DNA from: Sphingomonas brevis
Lineage (GTDB): Bacteria; Pseudomonadota; Alphaproteobacteria; Sphingomonadales; Sphingomonadaceae
Length of the DNA stretch: 64,000 nt
Direction: 5' to 3'
Assembly: GCF_023516505.1 (NCBI RefSeq)
Contig: NZ_JAMGBB010000001.1
Span: forward strand, 1,612,001-1,676,000
Shown: piece after piece, positions 34,394 through 42,900 of the stretch
Numbering within the stretch: the stretch's first letter is position 1
Layout: each line of letters starts with the position of its first letter
Notes under the pieces: generated by a model
Told to the model about the DNA's origin: nothing
What the model saw: only the letters and a program-made list of their open reading frames with translations
Databases searched by the model: none
Made by a program: the position numbers and the translations under genes

Positions 34394-34799
34394 GGGGTGG
34401 TCTCCTTTTGCGTGGAGCCGTCGAACTATCGCCCTCGATTACTGTCTGTCACCAGTGAAGATTGCGACAGACAACAACCGACAAATCAGCCCCCCCCTTC
34501 CCCGGTCACGCGGCGGTTGACCCCCCGCCACCACCCCAGCGCCGTGCCGCGCGGGCGTATCGGACCCCCGCTCTAATTTTTTTTCGCGCAAGTGTGTCTC
34601 CGACAACTTGTAGTCGAGCGCACAAATCATCCCGCGCTTTTCAGCCAATCTCGCCTTCCGCGTTCCTACAGATTGTCGGCATTACTTAGTCATTTCAGTC
34701 GCTTGACTGTAAAATTTAGTATTGATTGCCGAGTCCGCCCGCATATTTGCTGTTCATAACAAACGCACACAAACACCAGCAAACGGGGGTTGGCGAACG
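34394..34799. other. Gene-free control region upstream of the AlpA-type gene
   Basis: About 400 bases between two divergent genes. It includes C-rich runs (near 34492-34503 and 34521-34525) and an A/T-rich part from about 34690 to 34760 that probably holds the promoter of the long rightward operon. TTGACT near 34701 is a candidate -35 box, but I see no convincing -10 at the right distance. A 69-codon minus frame (34439-34648) has no supporting features. Confidence 0.5.
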
Positions 34800-35033
34800 A
34801 TGATGATTGAAACGAATCCGGTGGAGCAGCTGGCTTTCAGGATAGAAGATACCTGCCGGATGCTGGGGATTAGCCGGTTCACGCTTTACGCTGAGATTAA
34901 CGCGGGCCGCTTGTTTCCGTGCAAGGTCGGCAGGCGCACGCTGTTCACTCGAACTGAAATGGAGCGTTGGCTGAGGGCGGCGCAGGGGACGGTAATCGAT
35001 CCGCGCCCCCTCTCTGTCGGCGCGGTGTCGTAA
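34800..35033 (+). CDS. AlpA/excisionase-type helix-turn-helix protein
   Basis: A 77-residue DNA-binding protein of the MerR-like AlpA/excisionase class. RIEDTCRMLGISRFTLYAEINAGRLFPCKVGRRTLFTRTEMERWL is the whole winged-helix domain: a recognition helix (SRFTLYAEI), the GRLFP turn and the final helix. Such proteins act as excisionases or switch on integrase and replication genes of satellites and prophages. The start is one of two adjacent ATG codons (34800 or 34803). It heads the operon and its stop overlaps the next ATG (TAATG). Confidence 0.88.
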   Translation: MMIETNPVEQLAFRIEDTCRMLGISRFTLYAEINAGRLFPCKVGRRTLFTRTEMERWLRAAQGTVIDPRPLSVGAVS

Positions 35034-35182
35034 TGGAGCGCCTGATGCGGCGGGCGGCTCCCCGGTTTCATACGTGGCTCAGGCAGCGGCGGATCAGGGC
35101 TGCGTGGAGGCGGCTAGCCTTTTTGCGGGTCGATGTGCGCGCGGCTCAAGCCACGTACGAGCGGCTGGTGTCCAATGTCTGA
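35033..35182 (+). CDS. Small Arg-rich protein
   Basis: A 49-residue, strongly basic protein (MERLMRRAAPRFHTWLRQRR, then AAWRRLAFLRVDVRAAQ) that could bind nucleic acid. It is too short to assign. Support is from coupling at both ends: its ATG overlaps the stop of the AlpA-type gene (TAATG), and its TGA overlaps the beginning of the next gene. Confidence 0.6.
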   Translation: MERLMRRAAPRFHTWLRQRRIRAAWRRLAFLRVDVRAAQATYERLVSNV

Positions 35183-35696
35183 CGCGGCGCAGACGGCCAA
35201 GGCGGTCGAGCGGGCTCGTGAGATTGCGGCTGAGGCGTCACGGGAGTTCGACAGCGCGAGAGCTGATTGGCTGGCTGCGCGTGGCGAAGTTCGCGAGGTA
35301 GCGGCGGGCATCCAGGCTAATGATTTGGCCGAGCGGGTGCTGCTCTTTGTGCAGCGTAAGTTTGCCAACGGCTTCGACTTTTCGACGCAGCAAGCAACGA
35401 CGGCTTCGCTTGATGCGGACTTTGCGGAAGCGAGCGATCCGACTGACGTGGCGGTTGCGATTGCGTTCACGGCTGGGTTGGTAGCGCTGTCGCGTCCTGA
35501 GGGTTTGGCGCTCGCGATCAGCGACGCGGCCAAGGCGAGGGCGGCGATGTTGCCGACCGGGGACTATGCCGAGCGGATTGAGCGGGCGGCGCGGCAACGC
35601 ATGAGCGAGGCCGGGCAATTCAGGCGGAACGCGGCGAAGCTGTTGCGGACGGTGGAGGCGTACGCGGCCAAGGGCGGCGGCCCGGCTGCTGAGTGA
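35175..35696 (+). CDS. Hypothetical helical protein
   Basis: A 173-residue protein rich in Ala, Glu and Arg, mostly helical (TAKAVERAREIAAEASREFD, RIERAARQRMSEAGQFRRNA). No domain recognised and no membrane segment. It overlaps the small basic gene by 8 bases and precedes the ATPase gene by 18 bases, so it belongs to the replication-type operon. The N-terminal coiled coil of the ATPase has a similar composition, which may mean the two interact. Confidence 0.75.
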   Translation: MSDAAQTAKAVERAREIAAEASREFDSARADWLAARGEVREVAAGIQANDLAERVLLFVQRKFANGFDFSTQQATTASLDADFAEASDPTDVAVAIAFTAGLVALSRPEGLALAISDAAKARAAMLPTGDYAERIERAARQRMSEAGQFRRNAAKLLRTVEAYAAKGGGPAAE

Positions 35697-35714
35697 TTGA
35701 GGGGGTGCGGGGAC

Positions 35715-37814
35715 ATGACTGACATTGATGAAGTGACGAATTCGCGCGAGGCGCGTCGGCTTGCGGTTGGATTGAAAAGCAAGGCGCAGCGCGCCGAGGG
35801 CGTGGTTCATGCCGCGCAAAAGGCGGTTGCCAATGCGGAGCGCATAGCTGGCAATCTGGCTGGGGAAGCTGAGGAAATCCCGGCGCTGCGAGCCGCGGCT
35901 AAAGCCAAGGTCGACGCGTTCGAGGCGGCGGCCAATGTGACGGTGCCTGATGTGCTCGTTGCCGAGGCCGACACGCGCAATCGGGACACGGTTCTGGCTA
36001 AGGCGTTTCAGTATGCGGTGCAGGGCCATGATCCTGTCGAGATTGCCGAGCAAGTGACGGCGCATCTGCAGCAGAGCGACGCGCTGTGGCCGGATGACGA
36101 CTTGCCGGAAGCGATGCAACGCGAAGCCGAAGGTGATGCTGAAGGCTCGTTCCGCGATTTCCTCAGGGCTCGCATAGCAGCGGCGTGGGAACGGCTCGGG
36201 GCGATCCGGGACGAAGCGGCCAAGGCTCTGCCGGTCAAGCAACAGGCAGAGAGCGGGCTGAAGGATGCAAAGCGCGAGCTTGAGCGGATCGAGGCTCGCG
36301 CGGCCTATTTACCGGAGGCGATTGCCGAGTGGGACGGCAAGGTTGTCGAGGCGCGCGCGGTACATGTTGCTGAGGTCGAAGCCTTCGAGGCAGCCCAAGC
36401 GGCGCACGAGGCGATGCTTGCCAAGGCGGAAGAATTGAAAGCTCAGGAAGTCGCTGAAGCTGCGCCGTTCGTCGATCGGTTCAAGGTGTTCCGCGTCTCG
36501 CTTGACGATGGGCTGGAGCGTGCCGACTTCGACGCGCTTTCCCGGATTGGTGTGTTGGCTGGCTGGCTGGTTGTCGACGGCGACGTTGAATTCCCGCTGC
36601 TAAACCGGGATCAGGGCGCTCCTGCCGCGCCGTCGTTGGGCTTGTTGCCGGGCGAATGGGACGCTTCGGTTGTATGGTTGGAACCGGGCGACCTGGCCGA
36701 GTGCTATGCTGACTTGGTGCAAACCGGCGAGAGCTTGGCCGTTTTGGTGGCGCGTATCGCGGTCCCGGCTGAGACAATGGAGCGGCGGCTTTCGCGGCTA
36801 GCGAACGTCGGTCATCGGCTGGATTTGTTTCCGATGGTGTTCGCGCCTGAGGAAGTTGACCGGAGCGGCTCGCGCTATGCTGTCGAGGGGATGCTGCCAT
36901 TTGGCGCGCTGGCGATGCTGGCCGGCGAGGGCGGTGTTGGCAAAACGAGCGCGGCCCATGCGCTGCTCATGGCGGCTGGATCGTCGACCGGCCCTAAGGA
37001 ATTCCTTGGGCAGCTGGTGACCGGGACCTATCCGGTTGCGCTGATTACGGGCGAGGAAAGTGAGGAAGAAATCGCGGATCGGCAAGCCGCGTTCGGCGGG
37101 ACGTGGGGCGAGCCGAATTTGAAGCTCAGGGCTGGCAGCGGTCCCGCGTTCTACAAGAGTGCGCTAGCCGCATTTGAAGAGCTGGACGAATACGGCGTCC
37201 TGGTCGTCGACAGCGTGACGTCGCTTGCTGGCGGCAGTCACATTGACGGCGCGGAAGTCGCTCGATTCCTTCAACCCCTCAAGGACTTTGCACAGCGGAA
37301 AAAGTGGGCGGTGTTGGTGCTGCACCATTTCAGCCAAGGACGCGGCGCGCTGCTCGACCGCATTTCCGGCTCTCGCGCTTTCATCAATCTGCCGCGCATG
37401 GTCATGGCGCTTGAAGCGATGCGCGATGGTCGCCGCAAGGTGACGACGGTGAAGCACAATCTTCTCCCCGGCCAAGTGTGGTTGCCAAAGGATCAGAGCC
37501 GGTTGTTCTCTACCGATGACGCCACGCTGAGGCTCATGCCGATTGAGGACGCGGCGGTTGCGAACGACGAAGGCGAGGCGGACATTGAGCCGCGCGTCCT
37601 GGCCGCGATTGCCCGGGTTACCGGTGAGGGTGTCCGCGTCAACAAGAGCGGCAAGAGCGGCCTTCACAAGCTGAACGCGCCTGAAGTCGCGGGTATCGGT
37701 CGCAACGCGCTCGAAGCGGCCATTGGCGGCCTGATAGATGACGGCGAGCTTGCCGTTACTGGCAACGGCCTGTTCGTCGTCCGGCCGGAAGGCGGTGAAG
37801 CCGAGGCGGCCTGA
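35715..37814 (+). CDS. RecA/RepA-type ATPase with long coiled-coil N-terminus
   Basis: A 699-residue protein. Residues 1-260 are Ala/Glu-rich coiled coil (AQRAEGVVHAAQKAVANAER, EARAVHVAEVEAFEAAQAAH). From about residue 390 there is a RecA-like AAA_25/RepA domain: Walker A AGEGGVGKTSAAH, the sensor-like ALITGEESEEEIADR, Walker B YGVLVVDSVTSL and LVLHHFSQGRGA. The final 90 residues look like a winged helix (GRNALEAAIGGLIDDGELAVT). This pattern is typical of plasmid and satellite replicative helicases such as RepA. With the AlpA-type gene it makes the element's likely replication or mobilisation unit. Confidence 0.85.
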   Translation: MTDIDEVTNSREARRLAVGLKSKAQRAEGVVHAAQKAVANAERIAGNLAGEAEEIPALRAAAKAKVDAFEAAANVTVPDVLVAEADTRNRDTVLAKAFQYAVQGHDPVEIAEQVTAHLQQSDALWPDDDLPEAMQREAEGDAEGSFRDFLRARIAAAWERLGAIRDEAAKALPVKQQAESGLKDAKRELERIEARAAYLPEAIAEWDGKVVEARAVHVAEVEAFEAAQAAHEAMLAKAEELKAQEVAEAAPFVDRFKVFRVSLDDGLERADFDALSRIGVLAGWLVVDGDVEFPLLNRDQGAPAAPSLGLLPGEWDASVVWLEPGDLAECYADLVQTGESLAVLVARIAVPAETMERRLSRLANVGHRLDLFPMVFAPEEVDRSGSRYAVEGMLPFGALAMLAGEGGVGKTSAAHALLMAAGSSTGPKEFLGQLVTGTYPVALITGEESEEEIADRQAAFGGTWGEPNLKLRAGSGPAFYKSALAAFEELDEYGVLVVDSVTSLAGGSHIDGAEVARFLQPLKDFAQRKKWAVLVLHHFSQGRGALLDRISGSRAFINLPRMVMALEAMRDGRRKVTTVKHNLLPGQVWLPKDQSRLFSTDDATLRLMPIEDAAVANDEGEADIEPRVLAAIARVTGEGVRVNKSGKSGLHKLNAPEVAGIGRNALEAAIGGLIDDGELAVTGNGLFVVRPEGGEAEAA

Positions 37815-37923
37815 CTGTTAGAAATTGTGGGGAGCGGTGGCAGCGACCGCTTCCCTGCAAGCCCGGCATTATGTTAAGCCGCGGCCCTTCCCCGTCGCTG
37901 CACCAAAAGGAGCAAATCGCCCC

Positions 37924-38148
37924 ATGCCCAAAACCGCAACTCGCGAAGTCAACAACGACCCTTGCCGTCCGCTGAATGTTCCCCGGTATCATGGGCAAAA
38001 AGCCCTTCACTCGATTGCTTATATTGAGGGCGAGACGTACTTGGAATCGCTGTCGCGCTGGGCGAAGTCGGCACCGGCCAATGTGCTGCCGATCTTCAGC
38101 GTCAACCATCACCTGAAGCCCGGCGAAACCAAGACCATTTATGCCTAA
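37924..38148 (+). CDS. Small hypothetical protein before the virion-like module
   Basis: A 74-residue protein (MPKTATREVNNDPCRPLNVP, then WAKSAPANVLPIFSVNHHLK) with no recognised family. AAAAGGAG stands upstream at a slightly long distance (11 bases). It is isolated between the ATPase gene and a strong terminator, so it is the last gene of the replication transcript. A role as virion or regulatory protein cannot be judged. Confidence 0.65.
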   Translation: MPKTATREVNNDPCRPLNVPRYHGQKALHSIAYIEGETYLESLSRWAKSAPANVLPIFSVNHHLKPGETKTIYA

Positions 38149-38174
38149 GGTCTGACTGCCAATCGATCGATTGA

Positions 38175-38202
38175 GGGGGTGCTGCGAAGCGCCCCCTTTT
38201 TC
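38175..38202 (+). terminator. Terminator between replication and virion-like modules
   Basis: GGGGGTGCT pairs with AGCGCCCCC around GCGA and is followed by TTTTTCTTT. It ends the early transcript; the virion-like genes must have their own promoter in 38203-38322. Confidence 0.88.
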
Positions 38203-38322
38203 TTTGCCAAGTGTGCGGCGGACGGTCGATTTAGTCGTGACGGAAGTATCGGGATTCGTATGACATTTCCCTGAGGGGGATGCGAAGCGGCTTGGCCCCT
38301 CGACATGAGAGGGGGTTAGCCT

Positions 38323-39045
38323 ATGTGCCTTCCGGCATTAGCAATCGGGGCGATTCTCGCGGCGGCGGGAACCGGCGCGTCCATGCTTGGACAGCGCAAG
38401 GCCGACAGCGCCATGAAACACACATTCAACGCGGAACGTCGCCGTCAAAAGGCGTTCGATGCCGAGCAACAGGGCCGGTTCGAGGATAGTCTTAACTCGG
38501 CTGGCGACTTGACGAACGCTGACGCGATAGACGCGGCAGCTGCGGCTAACACGGCGGCTCTCAATGATGTGGCGGTATCTGCGGCTCCGGCGGCAGAGGG
38601 TTACTTGCCTGGCTCGTCCAACGCGCCGTCCATTGTGGCCGATGCTGCGGCCAAGGCTGGTGCGACGGCTGACAATCGCACCGCTGCTTTTGCTACCGCT
38701 CTTGGTCGCTTGGGCGGCACCACGGATCAGATGCTTCGCAACAGTATTCGCACGGCTCGCAACGCTCAGGAAGTCGACCGGATTAGCAGCTTCAGGCGCG
38801 GCTCGATGGGTGTGCTGGACGCTGAAATGCAAGCGGCGGCTCAAAAGGGACGAACCCTCAAAGGGCTCGGCTCGCTGATGCAGCAAGCCGGTATGGCGGC
38901 AATTAGCGGCGGCCTTGGCAGCGGCGCAGCTGGCGCGGGAGCGGCGGCTGGCGGCGGCACGGCGGGGACGGCGGCTGGGTTCGGCAGCGCAATCGGCGCG
39001 AACGGCAGCAGCATGTTCCAGCGCCTACTCCCGTTGGTGCGCTAA
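38323..39045 (+). CDS. Podovirus-like internal virion protein (small)
   Basis: A 240-residue protein. It starts with a hydrophobic, Ala/Gly-rich segment (ALAIGAILAAAGTGASMLG) followed by a charged helix (KADSAMKHTFNAERRRQKAFD), and ends in a Gly/Ala-rich tail (GAAGAGAAAGGGTAGTAAG). Phage internal-virion proteins of the T7-like ejection complex often have exactly this build, and the next two genes fit the same module. GAGGGGG precedes the ATG. The identification rests on composition and order, not on a named motif. Confidence 0.65.
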   Translation: MCLPALAIGAILAAAGTGASMLGQRKADSAMKHTFNAERRRQKAFDAEQQGRFEDSLNSAGDLTNADAIDAAAAANTAALNDVAVSAAPAAEGYLPGSSNAPSIVADAAAKAGATADNRTAAFATALGRLGGTTDQMLRNSIRTARNAQEVDRISSFRRGSMGVLDAEMQAAAQKGRTLKGLGSLMQQAGMAAISGGLGSGAAGAGAAAGGGTAGTAAGFGSAIGANGSSMFQRLLPLVR

Positions 39046-39064
39046 TCGAGAGGGGGACGGACAC

Positions 39065-39991
39065 ATGATGCGATCAAGTCAGTATTACGCCGGGGACAGC
39101 GGCAATCAGGAAATGTTGGGCAACCTTGGCTCCGTCATTGGCGAGCTCGTTTTTGGCGGCCCGGCTCGTCAACAGGCTCGCGAGGATGCCGAGCTGAAGC
39201 GCCGGTACATGCAAAGCCAGATTGGCACCAATGAAGCCAGCACAGCCGATAGGCAGCTACGGACGGCGCAGCGGCAAGCGTTGATCGATGCCAACAGCGC
39301 TGCCTTCGACATGATGACCGAGGGTAATCCCAATTACGTCGCCTATGTCGACCCCACTAGGCCGCAAGAGCCCGCGCCGGGCGTTGATCCTTTGGCGGCT
39401 TTGCCAGTGCCGCAGAAAATGAGTCCGCTTGCGCAGCTCGTTTCCGGCATGAACGCGGCGCAGCGTCTTGCCTATGGCAACGCTCTGCATGCGGCGGCTG
39501 CGAATGAGGCGATCAACGCGCAAGACGTCGGCTCTGCTCCGCTCGTCCTGGGCGGGACGATTGCCGACATGATGCGCGGCGCGACCTATGCCGGTCATAT
39601 CCCGACGCAGGATTCGGCCTTCACTCCTGAGCAAGCCGACGACATTCGCCAACAGGACTATGACAACGAATTGAGCAAGGCTCGCATCGGCGCTGACGCG
39701 CGGCGCTACGGGGCCGACCGGGGTTATGAAGGCCGCGTCTATGCAGCTGACACATCGGCTGCGAACAATCGGCGCACTACGGAGACGTCGGCTGCGAACA
39801 ACGCGGCCACCAATGCGACGACGCGCGGCGGCTACAGCTATCAGCACGGCGGCAGCGACGGGAAGGCGCGGCCCGGCTCGCGCCCCGCTCCGGCGGTGGC
39901 TGCTTCCGGCGGCTATCCTGAGGGCATGGTGATTAAGAACCCGCAAGGCGTCCGTATGGTTCGCCGTGGCGGTCAGTGGGTGCGCCTCTAA
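39065..39991 (+). CDS. Putative second internal virion protein
   Basis: A 308-residue protein, rich in Ala, Gln, Asn and Arg, with a helical N-terminal half (REDAELKRRYMQSQIGTNEA, TADRQLRTAQRQALID). The C-terminal part is a Thr/Ala/Asn/Gly-rich low-complexity stretch (TTETSAANNAATNATTRGG) that ends in VKNPQGVRMV-like IKNPQGVRMVRRGGQWVRL. No family motif. It starts at ATG 39065 after GAGGGGG, and its stop shares bases with the next ATG (TAATG), so the three virion-like genes are co-translated. Confidence 0.62.
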   Translation: MMRSSQYYAGDSGNQEMLGNLGSVIGELVFGGPARQQAREDAELKRRYMQSQIGTNEASTADRQLRTAQRQALIDANSAAFDMMTEGNPNYVAYVDPTRPQEPAPGVDPLAALPVPQKMSPLAQLVSGMNAAQRLAYGNALHAAAANEAINAQDVGSAPLVLGGTIADMMRGATYAGHIPTQDSAFTPEQADDIRQQDYDNELSKARIGADARRYGADRGYEGRVYAADTSAANNRRTTETSAANNAATNATTRGGYSYQHGGSDGKARPGSRPAPAVAASGGYPEGMVIKNPQGVRMVRRGGQWVRL

Positions 39992-42900
39992 TGTTCCGCG
40001 ATCTTCCCGCTGGCTTTGAAGTCGAGAGCCTTCCTGAAGGCTTTGAGATTGAAGTTCCCCCGACCGCATCCGGGGGCGTCCCTGGCCCGGCTGCTGCACC
40101 TTACCAATCCTCTCAATCCGGTGGTGCGGTGGCCGGGTCAACCTTCGATCCGGGTGGTTTCTTCGCGAACGCGGGGGTCACGGTCACGAGCGGCTATCGG
40201 ACGGCAGAGCATCAGGCTGACATGCGGCGACAGGGGTACACGCCAGCGCCTAACAGCCTTCACCTAGAGGGGGATGCTGTCGACCTAGTGCCGAGTGAGG
40301 GTCAAAGCTGGGGCGACGTTCGCAAGGCGGCTCGCCACGCTGTCGAGCAATGGGGCAACGGCGCGAAGCTGATCGACGAAACCGGCACAGCGAAACCGCA
40401 CGTTCACGTCCAGCTTCCCGGCTGGGGCGGCGCTCCCGGCGCGCCCGTTGTCTCCGATGGTTTGCCGGAAGGCTTTGAAATCGAGGCGTTGCCGGAAGGC
40501 TTTGAGGCTGAGGCTCCGTCTGCTGCGATCCCTGCGCCGGCCAACGTGGCTGTCGCGGCCGATCCGGCTCCCCAGCCGCCAACGGAAGGCGTCGGCATAG
40601 CTCCGACTATCAACCGGATTGCTGGGGCCATTACCGGCGACGGCGGCCCAGCTGTCCAGGTCACCGACAACCGGGAAGCGATTGGCGGCTTCGCCGACGA
40701 GTTGCCGGAAGGGGTGCGCCAAAAGCTAACCAACGAACAGCTGGGGCAATGGGTCGCGCTCGCCAAGTCAAAGCCGTCGGCGCAACAAATCACTGATCTG
40801 TTCGGCTCGTTCGGTTTCGACGTCGCCAACGCGGCAGACGTTGCCGACAGCATTAGCAAGAGCGGCCAAGTTGGCAGCGATGTGGTCTATAAGTTGCCGG
40901 TGCCGAAAGCGAACGCGGACGGCGCAACAGGCGCGGCGCTTCGCGGCTTCGCTGATCCGGTTAACTTCCTTGATGAAGCCGGGGGTGTGGTCGACGCATT
41001 GGGCGGCACCGACGGTCGCGAGAGCGTTTGGAATAGCGAGCGCTCCTTTGGTGATATTCTTGACAGCAACATCGATCTGAACCGGGGCATCCTCGCAGCC
41101 GACGAGCGCGATCATCCGTACATGCGGCTGGGTGGACAGCTGGTGTCGGGCTTGGCGTTGCCGGGCGGCGCAGCGGTCAAAGCTGAGGAAGGCTTGGCGG
41201 CGGCGGTGAAGGCCGGCGCGAAGGCCGGTGCTATTGAAGGCGCGGTTGCCGGTGAAGGCGCTGGCGAGGGTGGCGCGATCGATCGATTGCCGAGCGCTGC
41301 GGTTGGCGGTGTCGGCGGGGCTGCTGTCGGCGGTACGTTCGGCGGCGTCATCAACGTCGGCGGCTCCCTGTATCGCAAGCTCACGAAGGCCGAGGCCGAC
41401 GCGCTGGGCTCGGTCGCTGATGACGTCGTGGAGCAATCGACTCCCCAGCCGCCGGAAACGGGGGCTACAGCGCGTCGCGGTGTCGAGCCGGGCGCGGATA
41501 AGCCAACGGCTGCAAACGACGCTGTGGCGAGTCCTGATCGCGAGCCTCGTGCGGCAATGGCTGTCGAGGGCGACAAGGCTCCCGAGATTAGCGAGCCGGT
41601 TCGGACTGTTCGACCGGGCGACGACGCGGTGCCGGTAGCCGAGGCCGCGCGCCCTGCTGAAGTGCGGGAAGCGGTCAAAGACCTGAAGCCGGGTGACGTG
41701 CTGGCGAAGCCGTCGAACCGGGTCGAGACGCTAGCAGAGGCGGAGGCGGCCCAGCCGTCGCGCTTTGAAAAGGTCGAGGCTCCCGACGAGAACGAGACGC
41801 TAACGACGCGCAAGGTATCGACGCCAACCGGGGCGCGCAATCAACGCGGGCCGCTCGACCTCGTGGGCTTCCTGCGCTCCAAGGGCGGCGTCCAGGACGA
41901 AGGCGGCGAGCTTCGTCACCTTGGCATCACGAACAAGCCACGCAAGGGCGAGGACTTCGCCGGGGGCGAGGGCTTCCTTGGTGGATTGGTGAAGCGCGAC
42001 GGCATGACGCTGGACGACGCGGCAGAGCTAGCATGGGAAGCCGGGTACTTCCCGGATCATGCCGAGCGGCCAACGGTTGCTGAATTCCTCGATGCGCTGG
42101 AAGAGACGCATAGCGGGCGCGCTCGCCGGTTCCACCCCGACGACATGGAAGAAGTCGCCACGCACGAAGCGACGCGCGACGAGCGCTACCTTGTTGAGCA
42201 AGCCGAGCAAGCGGGTATGCCGTTGGCTACCGAGCGCGGCTCTCCGGCGACTGAGGCCGACCTGGCTGCGAACCAACCGCCGGTCGAAGCCTATGAGAAC
42301 GAAGCGGCCAAGGTGCTGAAGGTCGCGAATGTCCGCATGGATAAGATCGAAAGCGCCGACGACATTGGGCAAGCGGTCAAGGCGATCCACGAGGCGAGCG
42401 GGCCGAGCCCGTCACGTCGCCCGGTTGGTCACGAGGAAACCGCCGAGCTTGCGGAGGCGATGGGCTTCACGCCTGACGACTTCCTGAAGCGTCGCGGCGG
42501 CAAGCCGCTATCCCATGTCGAGGCGTACGGGCTTCGCAATCTCCACGCGGCCTCGCTCGAACAGACGATTGCACTGGCGAAGAAGGCTCAGGGTGGCAGC
42601 GACGCGGACAAGGCCGCGTTCCTGAAGTCGTTGCAACAGACGGCGGCCCTTCAGGATCATGCCATTGGCGCGGCGGCTGAGGCCGGTCGCGCGCTCTCGC
42701 AGTACCGGATGCTGGCGAAGGCGAGCGCTGGAAGCCGGGAAGCCGTTGCCGAGCTATTGAGCCGGAGCGGCGGGCATGGGCGCATCGACGTCTTGGCGGG
42801 CCAGTTGGTCGAGATTGCGGCCAATGGCGACAAGGCCAAGGTAGCGAAGGCGGTCAAAGCCGCGGCGGCTCCACGGCTCCGCGACAAGTTCAACGAATAT

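Noticed and set aside
34439-34648. A 69-codon minus-strand frame in the left control region
   Set aside because: No ribosome binding site, odd composition, and it spans C-rich runs.
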